Below, piece after piece: positions 48,709 to 60,259 of a DNA stretch of 64,000 bases (positions are counted from its first letter, which is position 1; every line of letters begins with the position of its first letter). Origin of the DNA: Papiliotrema nemorosa (Eukaryota; Basidiomycota; Tremellomycetes; Tremellales; Rhynchogastremaceae); NCBI GenBank assembly GCA_032158125.1, contig JASKOT010000042.1:62001-126000 (forward strand), given 5' to 3'. The notes under the pieces were generated by a model, which had not been told where the DNA came from, did no database searches, and saw nothing but the letters and a program-made list of their open reading frames with translations. The position numbers were made by a program, and so were the translations under genes.

Positions 48709-49435
48709 TCGGGCCGAGGTAGTCGTCTCAGTGTCGCAGCGAAGTGGCAGGCAGTCGGTCTTGTTGATAACATGCATCTTGGGTAGCGGGCTACATCGTT
48801 TCGGTTCAATAGACGTCGAAATTTGTAGTCCGAGATTCTGATCTTTCCACCTCTATCACCACACCCTACCTTGACTCAACCCTCCCAGTGGTTCATGCTT
48901 CATCACTCATACACTGCTGATGGATGTTTTCGAGATGCGACGAATACTTGGCACCAATATGCTAGCGCTGGGCAACGATTATTGATGCACATGAAACGTG
49001 ATGCGGTATCTTGAAACCCCTTTCCCACTTCCCGCTCAATTCCTCCTTGATCACTCTACTCGTGTTCGAGTACCTACAGGAAACTGACTCACCCGCAATG
49101 GTCGAGGAGGGTCATCGCAAAGCTCACCCTCCCGAATGGATCTGACAGGACACAACGTAAATACGCACGCCTCGAGCCTATCGCACGACCAGCGATTGAT
49201 CGATGCTCGATCTGACATCTGAGAAACCGGTATATGTGGAAGTATCGATCGTCAGCGAACAGACTCAAGACCCTTGAGATACTGGTTAGTCCATCCCAAG
49301 TAGTTTGGAATGCTAGATCCTTGCTCATGATCCAGCATGAGTTGCTAGTCCAGCGATCAGACGGGTGCCCTTCCAATACAAACTGATTGTCCGCGGACGT
49401 CGTCTTGGTAAGCAGCTCGGCGACGAGGTACTGAA
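48709..49435. other. Intergenic region downstream of PEX11
   Basis: About 730 bp: the PEX11 3' flank and the promoter of the next plus-strand gene. No RNA gene, repeat or conserved frame was recognised. Confidence 0.4.
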
Positions 49436-52400
49436 ATGTCCAGCAGGACAATAGAATCGACACCTCGTCCCCATTGTGGCTCGAGGATCGCTCCTCTAAC
49501 CCTCATTCCTCTTCGCTCCGTCTGCCCGAGTCTACCTCGCCCTTTACACATATCTCGAAGAGGACGCTGCCTCGTGTCGACAATCATGTCGACCTATATC
49601 ACTCTCACATCCCGTCCCGTTTCTCTCCCCCTTCTTCGTCCTTCCTCTCCGCTCATACTACCTTCAGAATCACCCAGCGAGGTCATCACTCGTTGGACTC
49701 ACGAATCGGACTATTCCCCCATTAGCACTCCCACACTGTCCTCCATCGACCATACCACTCCACACGTTTACACCGCCCGTATAGCGTCTCGAGCCACCGC
49801 TGATCTGGTGCATATTCTCGATCTCTCACTCCCGGCAGAAGCGCCGAGTGCTATGGAGAAGCACCAGCAGATGATCGGGAGACCAGTGTTGGTTCCGTCA
49901 CATCGCCATGACGAACATCACGGTCGTCAAGGAGAAGCTGCGCATAAAAGCAATGGCGGAGTGATACCCTTTGAGAATCCGAGAACACCGCCGAAACCAC
50001 CTATGATACCTCTACCCCACTCTCCCACGTCCCCCTTGACCCGAGAGAACATGGCAAGACTCAAACAGGCCAACAAGATCTCGCCAAGCGACGAGTCTCA
50101 CTCTCCTCGAGCACCACCTATCACACAGCAGTCGCATCCACCCGAACAAAGTCAGAAGCTAGCTCAACCTGCGAGAAGACCCCTGGGCTCCCCTGTCAAA
50201 CTCGGTAGGACCCCGGCCAGTCCTGTCGATATCGCATCCGAGGAAGCTCAAGCTGGAGCTGACACTTTCCGCTGGACGATGACCACAGAGTCTTCGATCT
50301 TCTCCATCAACACAGACAACTTCAGTATGCCCAAGGGAAACGGACCAGCTAGGAGTGACACGTACCAGTGGCCGCTTCATGGACCGAGATCACGAGCTGC
50401 GATGGAAAACGACAGCGCCAGCATTACCAAGTTTGTCTTCCCGTCGCCTCCTTCACAGCTCATCACCAGCCCAGAGGAGGGCAAAGCTTTGCAACAGTCC
50501 TTCATGAGCCTCGATGGGACAGGAACCACCTCTACAACATACAACTTCCCGCCTTCCGCTCCGCCGACGATATCAAGGATGTCTATAGCTTCGGACGCGT
50601 CGTCGGCATATGCGCCATCGATGGCGGCACCAAGCAGCGTCGCTCGACGCACAGCGGCGTGGACCCAAGGAGGTCTCAAGACCGAGACCGTCTTTGAGGA
50701 AGTGAGCCCCTCAACATGAAGAGGTCGCAAGGACAGCTCGCTAACGCATAGGATGAGACCGAAAGTTTGGCAGATTTCTGTCCATCATCAGAGAAGAATC
50801 TAGAGCGCCAAGCTCCCCCTCCACCCCCGAAACACTCTAGAGTGAGCAATCTGGCCGCTCCCAAGAGATCTGGTGCTACACCTCTACCTTACGATGTTGA
50901 TAGTCCGACGACCACAAACTCTAGCGGGGATCATGTCAGTCAGATCAGTGGTGATACCTTTGGCGCTCGAAGACGAAGATGGAGCATTTCTGCACCCATC
51001 AGGGAATCAACTGAGATCGACAAAGAGGATGATGACCAATCAGCATATGTGAGCGATGCAGAATCTAGGCAACATCGAAAACGTGCTCCCGCTCACTTGG
51101 CGAATCGATCTTCCATCGCTTCGTCTGGACAGTCAGGGCCGATGGATTTGGACGATCTGCAGACACATCATCGAGCAGGAATCTTCCCCTCGCCAACGAT
51201 GAAACGACACGCTCATCGCAAACCCGAGACTGACGAGGAGATCACCACATACCTCCTCAAAGCGGCGTCCAAGAGCGATCGAAGGATCGTGCCTACCAAC
51301 AGGGATAAACCCATCACTCCGTCCGGCACACCCTTCCCTCCCAGTTCTGGAACACGCCTCAAGGGTTTGACGGAAGAAGGATCCAGCGCCGAGGATAGCG
51401 ATGACGAGTGCGGAGTGATAATTCCACCTCGTACGCCTCAAACGAAGAGGATGATGAGCAAGGTGGACCAGATTCTTGGTCGAGGTGCTTATGAAGCTGG
51501 AATCGCTATCAACAACGAAAGGCAGATACTCAGGGACGCGCTCGAACGATCGATCATCTCGCATAACAGCTCGTGAGTGATACATGTCTTATACCCTGCA
51601 TCCCAATGTTGATCAGGCTGATTTTGAACTAGCCCAAGTACCCCACCTGGTCCACATATCCCACTCCGACCGCTGCACAAGATATCTGCATCAATTCCTG
51701 CTTATACCACTCCTTCTCCGAAAGGTCAAATTGAAAACATGGAATCGCCTTATGCCAATTCGCGAAATCGCAACGGGTCAATCGATTCAAGCTTCTCACA
51801 CAATCCATCGATCGCAGATTCGGTTACTAGGCTTATTCCAACCAATACTCAGATCGAGGACAGGTACCACATCAAGCCGCTACCGCTTATCCCCGGGCAC
51901 AGGAGTCCACCAGAGCAATTCGATGTCGCAATCAGGGATGATCTCACCCTCGAACAGCGACAGATCCTTCGGAGAAGGGCGAAAGTCTTGGAAAAGCGAC
52001 TAGGGGAACCATTACGCGAAGACGCGACGGGACAGTGGGTCATCGAGCCTTCTGGAGTCGCTGAGAGCACACATCAACGAGCAAGCTCGGTCAGTTTTCT
52101 GAGCTCTTTCAAGTCAAGCTGATTGTGACAGGGCTCAAGATTGGCCAACAAGGCGAAGACCGCATTCGGTAAAGACAAAAAGGACTATGAAAAGCCTTAC
52201 AATGTCGAGCATCAGATGCGGGTCAGCGAGTCGGGTGCTCAACAGTCACGAACGGAAAAGGACCAAAATATGGCAACACACCTTTCCAGGACTATCTCGT
52301 TAGACTCCAAGTCGTCGGATCGACCGGACTTTGCAGCAGATGAGAGTCAGCAAGCTAGAAGCCAAAGAATCCGCCAACTGGCCAAAGTGCGCTGAGATCG

Positions 52401-53478
52401 AGCTCCCTGTGAGCATCGAGCTGACTAACAGCTGAACAAGATGCTCGGAACATTGGTGACTCCCGATCAACTTGCCCCCAATTCGTCTTCTGTCGATTCG
52501 TTCAGCTTGTACTCGTCAGATATCCGTATCCCGATCATTCCTGCTCGACAGGTGCATACTCCCTCGGATCAGACCAGCTTCATATCTTTCGAGGATGATA
52601 GCCCGCCAAGAGGTACCCATACACCCAAGGATCCGACTTCCGCTTCGAAATGGACCAGTAAAATTCGGCAGACAATGGGCAAACGGTCAAACAGCAATAG
52701 TAGCATATCAAAAGTGGCTGAAGATCAATCGTTCTTCGACTTTCGCAAGGATGCCGGATGGAAGACTCACAAAGCTTCAGTCTCTTTACCGCAGCCGTCC
52801 AAGACGGGGATGAGCGATGAGCCAAGCGGTTCAGTCAGGAAACTCTCCGCTGAAGATGGTATCTTCGGGCATCAAAGCAAGTCTTGGGGCAAGAAGAAGA
52901 GCACAGCCTACGCCGAGGTACGCGTCTGATCTTGGCGATCTTACTTTCACATGTGTGTGCTTGAATCATTTCGTCAGAGTTCCGCCTTGGCTCTCGATAT
53001 CAAAGCTGATATACAGATAACCGACCAGTATGCCGGTGACGTCTCTGACTCTTTGACTACACCATCGCCCTCGACCCTCCATTTCGCTTCTTCGCCCCGC
53101 GTAGGCCATCAAACAATTCCGCGACCGGATTCCCCGCCACCAGAGGACCAAGATACACCTCTATCCCCTCTTTCGACTGTATCCGGAACCCCTATCACCC
53201 CTCATCCCATAAATCACACCCTTTTCGGTCCATCAGCGGACGATGCTTCCCCTTCGCCCACGTCCCTATACTTTGACCCCGACTCTCGATCCGCCCGTGT
53301 CAAACGGACCGAAAAACTAAGCCAATTCTTTGGCGAGCCAATCGACTTGACAAGTCCACCTAGACTTCTCACTCCGGCTAAAAGTAAGAAAGAGGTGGTG
53401 AACGATGTTTTTGGAGATGTATGGAGAGCGTTTCAAGCTGAAGGGAAGAGGGGTAAGCTCCGAGGTGTCGAGATGTAA
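49436..53478 (+). CDS. Large disordered protein with three LG/FG motif copies
   Basis: About 1,200 aa over six exons with canonical introns. Most of it is Ser/Pro/Thr-rich and predicted disordered by composition. An alternative start lies at 49586 (MSTYITLTSRPVSLPLL). Ordered-looking islands are GADTFRWTMTTESSIFSINT, HRKPETDEEITTYLLKAASK and SKVDQILGRGAYEAGIAINN. Three separated segments share a basic-helix-then-LG/FG pattern: LRRRAKVLEKRLGEPLRED, RSQRIRQLAKMLGTLVTPDQ and RVKRTEKLSQFFGEPIDLT. I do not recognise a named family. Many SP/TP sites suggest kinase regulation. It may be a scaffold or cortical protein, but this is a guess. It ends convergently with the Bre4-like gene. Confidence 0.75.
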
Positions 53479-53737
53479 TGGATCGGCCGGGCCGTGGATG
53501 CGAGGGAAAGGTCGCAGCAAAAGAGGGTGGCCGTCGAGAAAGCCTGTGACAGTTACTGTACCATCCTGTTTGTATCGTACGGAATTTGTACTCTTCCGAG
53601 ATATTGCAAAGGGCGTCCTAAAGATAACGCCTATGGAAACGATTTCCGAGAGGTCCATTCTGAATGTACATAAATCATGTGAATACATCATTCCATCTAT
53701 GACACCGATTATATGCAGAGGTATCGCTAGATCGCAA

Positions 53738-56700
53738 TCACACCTGTGCCGAGCTCTCGAATAGTCGCTCAAAGTCGATGACTGTACTCTGCGAGATCAC
53801 CCCAAAAGTGTCCTGCATCAACTCCCCAAGATACTCCAGCTCAGCAATCACCTCCTGTACCAGATCAGTCATCATGTGGACAGCTCTGTAGTTATTCACC
53901 TGCATAGCCAGGGCATAAGCGAAGAAGAGCAAATGCCGACCTCCACCTCTGACACTTCGCCGCTTGACTACGTCCAGACTTCGGATCGCCTCAACTAGCC
54001 GTTCACGCGCTTGCTCTGCTGGGGGTAAATAAGGTGGCATTGGCGTGCGAAGCCTGAATCCCGCCGACAACGTGTAAAACTGATCATTAGCCTCGACGAA
54101 GCATTGCACCAGGAAGGAGAACTCACATAGAGTATGACGTTTCCTGCCATCTCCCGGCGCTGCTTGTTGACTGGCTTGACAAAAGCTTCTCGTATACCCT
54201 GTTGATCAGCAAACATAGCATGGTGCAATCATCGCATACATTGTCCCTGACAAGTAAGCCACGGTGTTCATGATAGGATCGGCTTACCATTCATCGCGTG
54301 TCGTGACGCAACGCATGCTATGTAGCCGGTCGAGCATTCTTTCGCAGCCTAGGAGTACGTCATTGTAAAATTCGAATGCAAAAGGGCCTTTGAGACGAGG
54401 TTCGTTCTTCGTCTGGGCGAGAAGAGTCCTCAATGATCCAAGTTGCCGTTGAAGGTGTAGCTCCCTGCTATCAGCAAGTCGACCGTTTGAAACGCTTACA
54501 TGGCCATGAACTGTCGCACGTCCCGGTTCAAATGAGGACTGCGTAGCGTGCCTACTGGCAGCAGAGGCTCCGTCTCGTCTGTCGACTGCTCTGTCTCGAC
54601 CACGTCCGGATCGACACCCTTCGAATACGTGGTCACCAGCTTCGAGTATAGATAACTCAGATCCAGGCAAAAGCTAACTCATTAGCCATGGCTCATCTTG
54701 CATCCGAAACTCACTCGCTGAGTCCCATGCGGAGTTCCCGTCGAGCTGTGAATGGCCACCAGTAGCGCGAGACAATGGCAGCCCAGACCACTCCGATGAT
54801 GACGCTTGCTGATCGATGGAAGGCGATAGACAACGCCGATACGTCTCGTTCCCGAGAATTGTATCTGCACTTCAGCATGGACACAGACACATTATTTGCC
54901 ATTTAACACTCACGCATAGAGGCAGGTCAGGTTCTGGGATCAGCCAGGCACGGGGAAGCTCTTCACAGCCAACTCACATAGGTAAGCAGGGTAAACCGCC
55001 CAGCTTGAGCGAAGTCGGGCATCTGTGTGATCACGTAGAAACAGGGTACCGAGAAGATGACGCCCAGAATCGGCAGAACGATGGGGTTTTCGGGAAATCT
55101 GACCTGTCAGCGGTTTCTCGGTATCTCAGCGCGCAACCCACAGAGTGTAAGAAAGTACGGCGACGCTAGCGCCGAGTCTGGATTCAGCTTTGAGCCGTGA
55201 GACCACTCACATTGTCCCGATTACTCGGAAAAAGGATCTGTTTCAGTCAGTCATCGATCCGATATCTTAACTCTGAAGCTTACAGGAAGTTTGTTTGACC
55301 GACCGTAGGGCTGATGGCTGAAAAATAAGCGATCAAAGCCCACTCTCCGCGATATTCGAGAAACAAAGGCCGTCCCGCTTCGGTATATGCTGGAGCCGCT
55401 AATATGGCTCCCCATCAGCATACATCCAGGCATGGGACGTACCCCCACCGATACCAGTCTTCATCGCATATCGGATGTTTGGCTGTCTCAGCCAGTCGCC
55501 GATCTCCCAGGAGCGCTTCTTGGCCGTCTCCCATATTGAGGATCCTGCGCCCTGCTCCGAGACGAGCGTATTGCGCCCGTCTCTTGCGTTCTGGGGAAAG
55601 AGCGGTGGCTGAAGCTCAGAAGGATCCACTGGTACCACAGCACCTTAGATTAGTGATTGGTCCTCGCGTGTTGGTGATGACGTACGGAACTGCTTATAGA
55701 GATAATTCGCCTGTCTTCCGTTTTTCCGCGTCTTCGACCATAAGGATCGCAGGTAGACCAAAGTAGGGACAGGTTCGGCGTCGAGGATCTGACACTCAGC
55801 TCCGATCGGGCATTCACTCACTTGGGCGTATGTATCCAATAGATACAACAACTCCCGTGCGAATTCTTCAAGCGTGAACAAAAAGCTGGACGGTCAATGT
55901 AGCCTTGACCCTGGAGCAGTGTCGACACGCACAAGTAGATCAAAAATACAGTCTCATTAGGTCCATCCGACAAGCTGTCAATATCGACCTTGAAGTGTTC
56001 AGCATTGTGCGACTCGTCATCACTATCGGGATCATGCCCAGTGTCTCCTCCGTAGATGCCCTGCTCTCGTTTAGGGCCAGCGTACAATCGTTTGATCGCT
56101 TTGCTGGAACAGCGGGTGAAGACACGGATAGACGCAGCCAGATTTTGGCGAATTTGCGCCATGCTTTCTGAGTCATGATACTCTCCAGTCGACGCTGCTT
56201 GCACAACGTCGAGCGCATCATCACATTTGGCCTAACTCGTCAGTGCGTTTCCGGACTCTCGAGTACTTACCACCAGTTGGTCCATCTCATGACCCGCAAT
56301 ATCCCTGAAGGTGAGGAAAAGCTTGATGCTGGACTGTATATCCACGTCTTCGTCAAGATCCGGCCCAGGCGGCAGATGGTCGTCGAGAACAGATATCGAA
56401 AGATTGCTCCGCAGGCCGTTCGGGTCTTCCAGATCAAGATTGATCTTCCCCTCTCTACTGGCACGGATCAGACTCTCCTGTAGCCGCGTGCTGCCTCTGA
56501 GACTCGCCAGATGCTGAGCCAATCTTGCGAGACTACCTATAGCTGCATCATAAAGGTCGAGCTTCTTGCCTCGAATACGAGCATCGAATATCCTTTCATT
56601 CTTAGCTTCCGCCAGATCGTTCTGCAGGGTCCTGAATGCCGATGCATGGGATTTTACAGCGTCTTTGAGTGAAATGTGAGAGTCGCGAACAGCGCTCTTT

Positions 56701-58305
56701 TCGAGGAGAAAGGTCGAGGTGAGCAGATCGAGCAAGGTCGAAAAGGATTTCAATGATCGAGCAATAGACGCTTGCAAGCGGGTCGTAGCGGACATGGGGA
56801 ACACCAGATAACAAGTGACATTGGTGATCAGAGCTGATGATCAGCCGAGTGTTTTGGCGGTCATGGCAACTCACCGCCGATGGAGACGATGAGCAAGACT
56901 TCGAGCAACTTTGGTATGGCGCCCTCCTTGATCACGACGGTGTATATAGTGACAGCTGCCATAGAGCAGCCTAATCATCAGCTCGCCATAGCTGCTCAAT
57001 CGTAAATAGCTGACCTGAGTTGAAGCTTGGGTTGTTGACCCAGACCTTTGACCAGGCAAGTAAAGCCATGCTCCCACCTATCCACAGAACACAGACTACC
57101 CAATCTCCAAGCTCACTGATCCAATCCCAGTTGCTGCCCTGAGAAGGACTGAAATGATCGAAGAAATGAAGGGTGCCCATGGCAAGGAGCGAGACGGTCG
57201 CAGCTAGTGCGGCCAGAACGATGCAGAACCGTGTCGCCAGAAACATGTTTCCTATCGTTTTGGCAGGGTTGAACTAGCAGACGTCAGCCTGTGCCATCCT
57301 GTGAGGGTGAAGAACGTGATTCGGCAGCTCACATAGACGACTATGGTAGCCACCATATGGGCTGAATATGCGGGACGTGGTGTGACACGACCGTGAGCGT
57401 CAATCTCCGATGATGTCGAAAGCAGTCGAGCTAAAGCTGGGACAAAGGTGAACAGGGAAGCGATCAGATAGGTAATGACGCATTTCAGTATCGCAATGAA
57501 GACGGGAGATGGCGGCCAGTATACCCTTCTAGGCTTTGATGACGCTGGTGATTCAGTAGATGGCCCGTTGCTCGATAAACTTACGTTTAGATGTGCCGGG
57601 ATCCGGTCTGGCAACCGACTTTGTGGTCAAGAGAGGGGAATGTACGCCATTCGCCTCGCCATCTGTTTCCTCCCTTTCTTCCTCAATGATGCCTGAGGTG
57701 ATGTGGGCCTCGTCCATCATTCTCTCCACATCCGGCCTGTCCATCTGAGGCGGACTGCTGGAAAAAATCGCAGCCGAGATTGCCGAGCTTTCACACTCAT
57801 CCCCTGTTCTGCTTCTAGGTATGCTAATGATTCCCGAGCTCCTGCCAGAGGAAGGAGAGAAGAAGGATCTGATGTTCCCACTGCTACCCTCACGCCTCGC
57901 GCCGAAGCTCAAAGCAGGCGACAACGGTCCGCGTATCGTTGCATCGTCCTCGTCGTCTTCCTCGTTTGTGACTAGCTCGCGCAGGCCTTGCCAATTGTCA
58001 AGGGCTCCTCTATCTCCAGATCTGTTCACAGACCATGACTGGGCGTTAGGAGTGGAGCCAGGTCGACTGGCCGACCGACTCCTTTCCCGGAGTGACCAAG
58101 TAGAGGTGGAGGGTCTGGGTCGATATGTCGCATACCCGCGATGCTCAGACGATCTAGGTCCAGCTATCGGGATGTTGGATGATTGAGAGGGGCGAGAGGT
58201 CAATGATGAAACAGCCGGTTGGAACTGATGACCTTCGGACGGAGGTCGGGGCGATCCATCTGTGAAGGACCGATGTGTCGAAGCCGACGTCGGGGTAGCA
58301 GGCAT
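53738..58305 (-). CDS. Bre4-like multispanning membrane protein (ArAE_2 / DUF2421 type)
   Basis: About 1,150-1,200 aa in many exons. The N-terminal 245 residues are disordered and Ser/Arg-rich (MPATPTSASTHRSFTDGSPR) and end in an acidic stretch. A first block of membrane spans follows: SPVFIAILKCVITYLIASLF, CIVLAALAATVSLLAMGTLH, DWVVCVLWIGGSMALLAW and a further span ending before RLQASIARSLKSFSTLLDLL. A large helical cytosolic part follows, then a second block (NIRYAMKTGIGG; FPENPIVLPILGVIFSVPCF; IIGVVWAAIVSRYWWPF), then a conserved helical C-terminus (YLPPAEQARERLVEAIRSLD, ELEYLGELMQDTFGV). This two-block layout matches fungal aromatic-acid-exporter-like proteins such as yeast Bre4, implicated in brefeldin A sensitivity. 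The transported substrate is unknown. Confidence 0.8.
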
Positions 58306-58590
58306 GAGTGGCCTTACACGTCCTGCGACTGACTTATGTGTCTCTTCCTACCAGCTCAAGGTCCATGTATCGTCTCCATCTCGGGGACTGGTGAGAAGGT
58401 GCAGGGACATAGTCGAGAGGAAAGTAGGTGAAAGGAGCATTGATCGTGGTATGGGGGGCTCCACGCTTGTTTCAGAATTGGGAAGTTCTCCAACAAGACT
58501 TCGCTTCTTTGTACTGTTTGCAACGACGCTTCTCGTTCATCATCAGACTGGTCTGTACACGTTTACTGCCTACGCAAGAAGTCTGAAAAC

Positions 58591-60070
58591 ATGTCAGAGG
58601 GCAGTGCAAAGGCGAAGAACCCGAACAAAAAGTTATGGATGTCACAAGCCAGTAAAGGTGGACCTTCATCGGGAGGCAGGGGCGGTGGAAGAGGTGGTAA
58701 TCGAGGTGGACGTGGAGGTCGCGGTGGTCGAGGTGGGCGTGGTGGAAGTCATGGAGGAGGGAGTGGAGATCGAGAAGGTCACGGTGGCCCAAGCGGAAGC
58801 TCTTCAGGCGCTCAGCAGCATCTTGGGAGATACCGAGAGCGACCGCTGGTAAGTCTTTCCTTTGTCTTGAGGGTGCATTCCAAGCTGACATGTCATAGGC
58901 CGAGATGATGGAGCAGCGCGGAATCCTGGCTACAGCCATCAAAGACAAGGAGAGAAGTGCAGAGAGAGAATTGATGGAGGCGCTCGAAAGGGTAAGTGTT
59001 ACCTCGTAGAGATGCCTCATATGCTGATCAGCGAAGGTGGCGGATGAGTTATATCCGGAGACTATTGAAAAGACTGCAGGTGAAGATGACGATGAGGATA
59101 TAGACATGGAAGAGATGCTGGAGAGAGAGTTGGCTGGAATGAAGAAGGATGACAAGTCTAAGCGATTCAGTGAGTTATCTCACAACAACGTCGAGCCAAA
59201 TTGACCGCTAGGGCTATGCATGCACGAGACGATATGCGGTAAAGTCATATCTCCACTGCGTTGAACGCAACATCGCTGATACATGTAGTCTTCTACGTCG
59301 CTGTTCTTGAACCTCTGGATCCAACAAAGCTCGTCCGGCGCATACTGGAGCAGACAGAGGAGACTGCCAAGTGTCCCTTTAGGTAAGTAACCTGAACCCA
59401 GGTCGATTGGCGTTGTCGGCTGCTGACATGCGAAGATATCTGAACCGTATTGTCCCTATTACTGCCATCTCACATGCCACTCTCGGCTCCCTGCGTACGA
59501 CCGCTCAACCGGTCATTGAAGCGGGTTTCGAAACTGGATCTAAAAAATCCTTCAAATACGGTATCATGCCCAACTCTCGATCATCAAGCAAGCTGGACCG
59601 AATGGAAATGATTCAGACTGTAGCGAACCTCGTGACGGGATTAGATCAGGGTCATACGGTTGACCTCAAGAACCAGGATAAGACGGTGCTTATCGAGCTG
59701 TACAAGGCAAAGGTCGGAGTCAGCGTCGTAACGGATTATTATCGATTCTACAAGGTCAGTCATGGGCCGAACCAGAGATTGAGCTTGAACTGACGATCAG
59801 TATAATCCGATCCAGTTGGCTGAGCACACGGCGGCGAAGCGGGAAAAAGCAGCGAATGCAGACACCATAGGAGCGGCCGCTACTGGAGCAGAGGGTGCGC
59901 CAGCAAAGGAGGAGGGCCAGAAACCAAGTCAGGCCACTCTCAAACACGCCGCAAGGAAGAGGAAAGCTGAAGCAATGGCACAGCCTGAACAGTCTTCCAA
60001 CGAGAAGCGCTCGACGGAGGTGGTTGACAGCGCGGTGGTCGACAGCAATGCTGCCGAGCAGCTGCTGTAG
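58591..60070 (+). CDS. TAN1: tRNA acetylation cofactor Tan1 (THUMP domain) with RGG box
   Basis: Partner of the Kre33/NAT10 acetyltransferase in making N4-acetylcytidine 12 in tRNA-Ser and tRNA-Leu. The start at 58591 opens MSEGSAKAKNPNKKLWMSQA and runs straight into a Gly/Arg block of repeated RGG units (about residues 24-55), absent from yeast Tan1. The family core follows: RGILATAIKDKERSAERELM, EALERVADELYPET, FYVAVLEPLDPTKLVRRIL, CPFRYLNRIVPITAISHATL (the typical THUMP strand), KYGIMPNSRSSSKLDRMEMI, GHTVDLKNQDKTVLIELYKA and KVGVSVVTDYYRFYKYNP. The C-terminus is a polar, basic tail. Five canonical introns; the one at about 59170-59288 is long (119 nt). Confidence 0.88.
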
Positions 60071-60259
60071 ACTTGACCATGCCAATATGAGCACACTGCT
60101 TTGATGCATTTGCGATTGCTGAAAGGATCATTGTGCTCCGAGGGTCATTCATTGTGCAAGAGTTATGACACTTGTGGAGCCCCATTGACCGCACCTTCTG
60201 AACAAGCTGTGCATGTCGTTCACACACCTGGACCTCTCCAATACCACCTTGACAACTTT

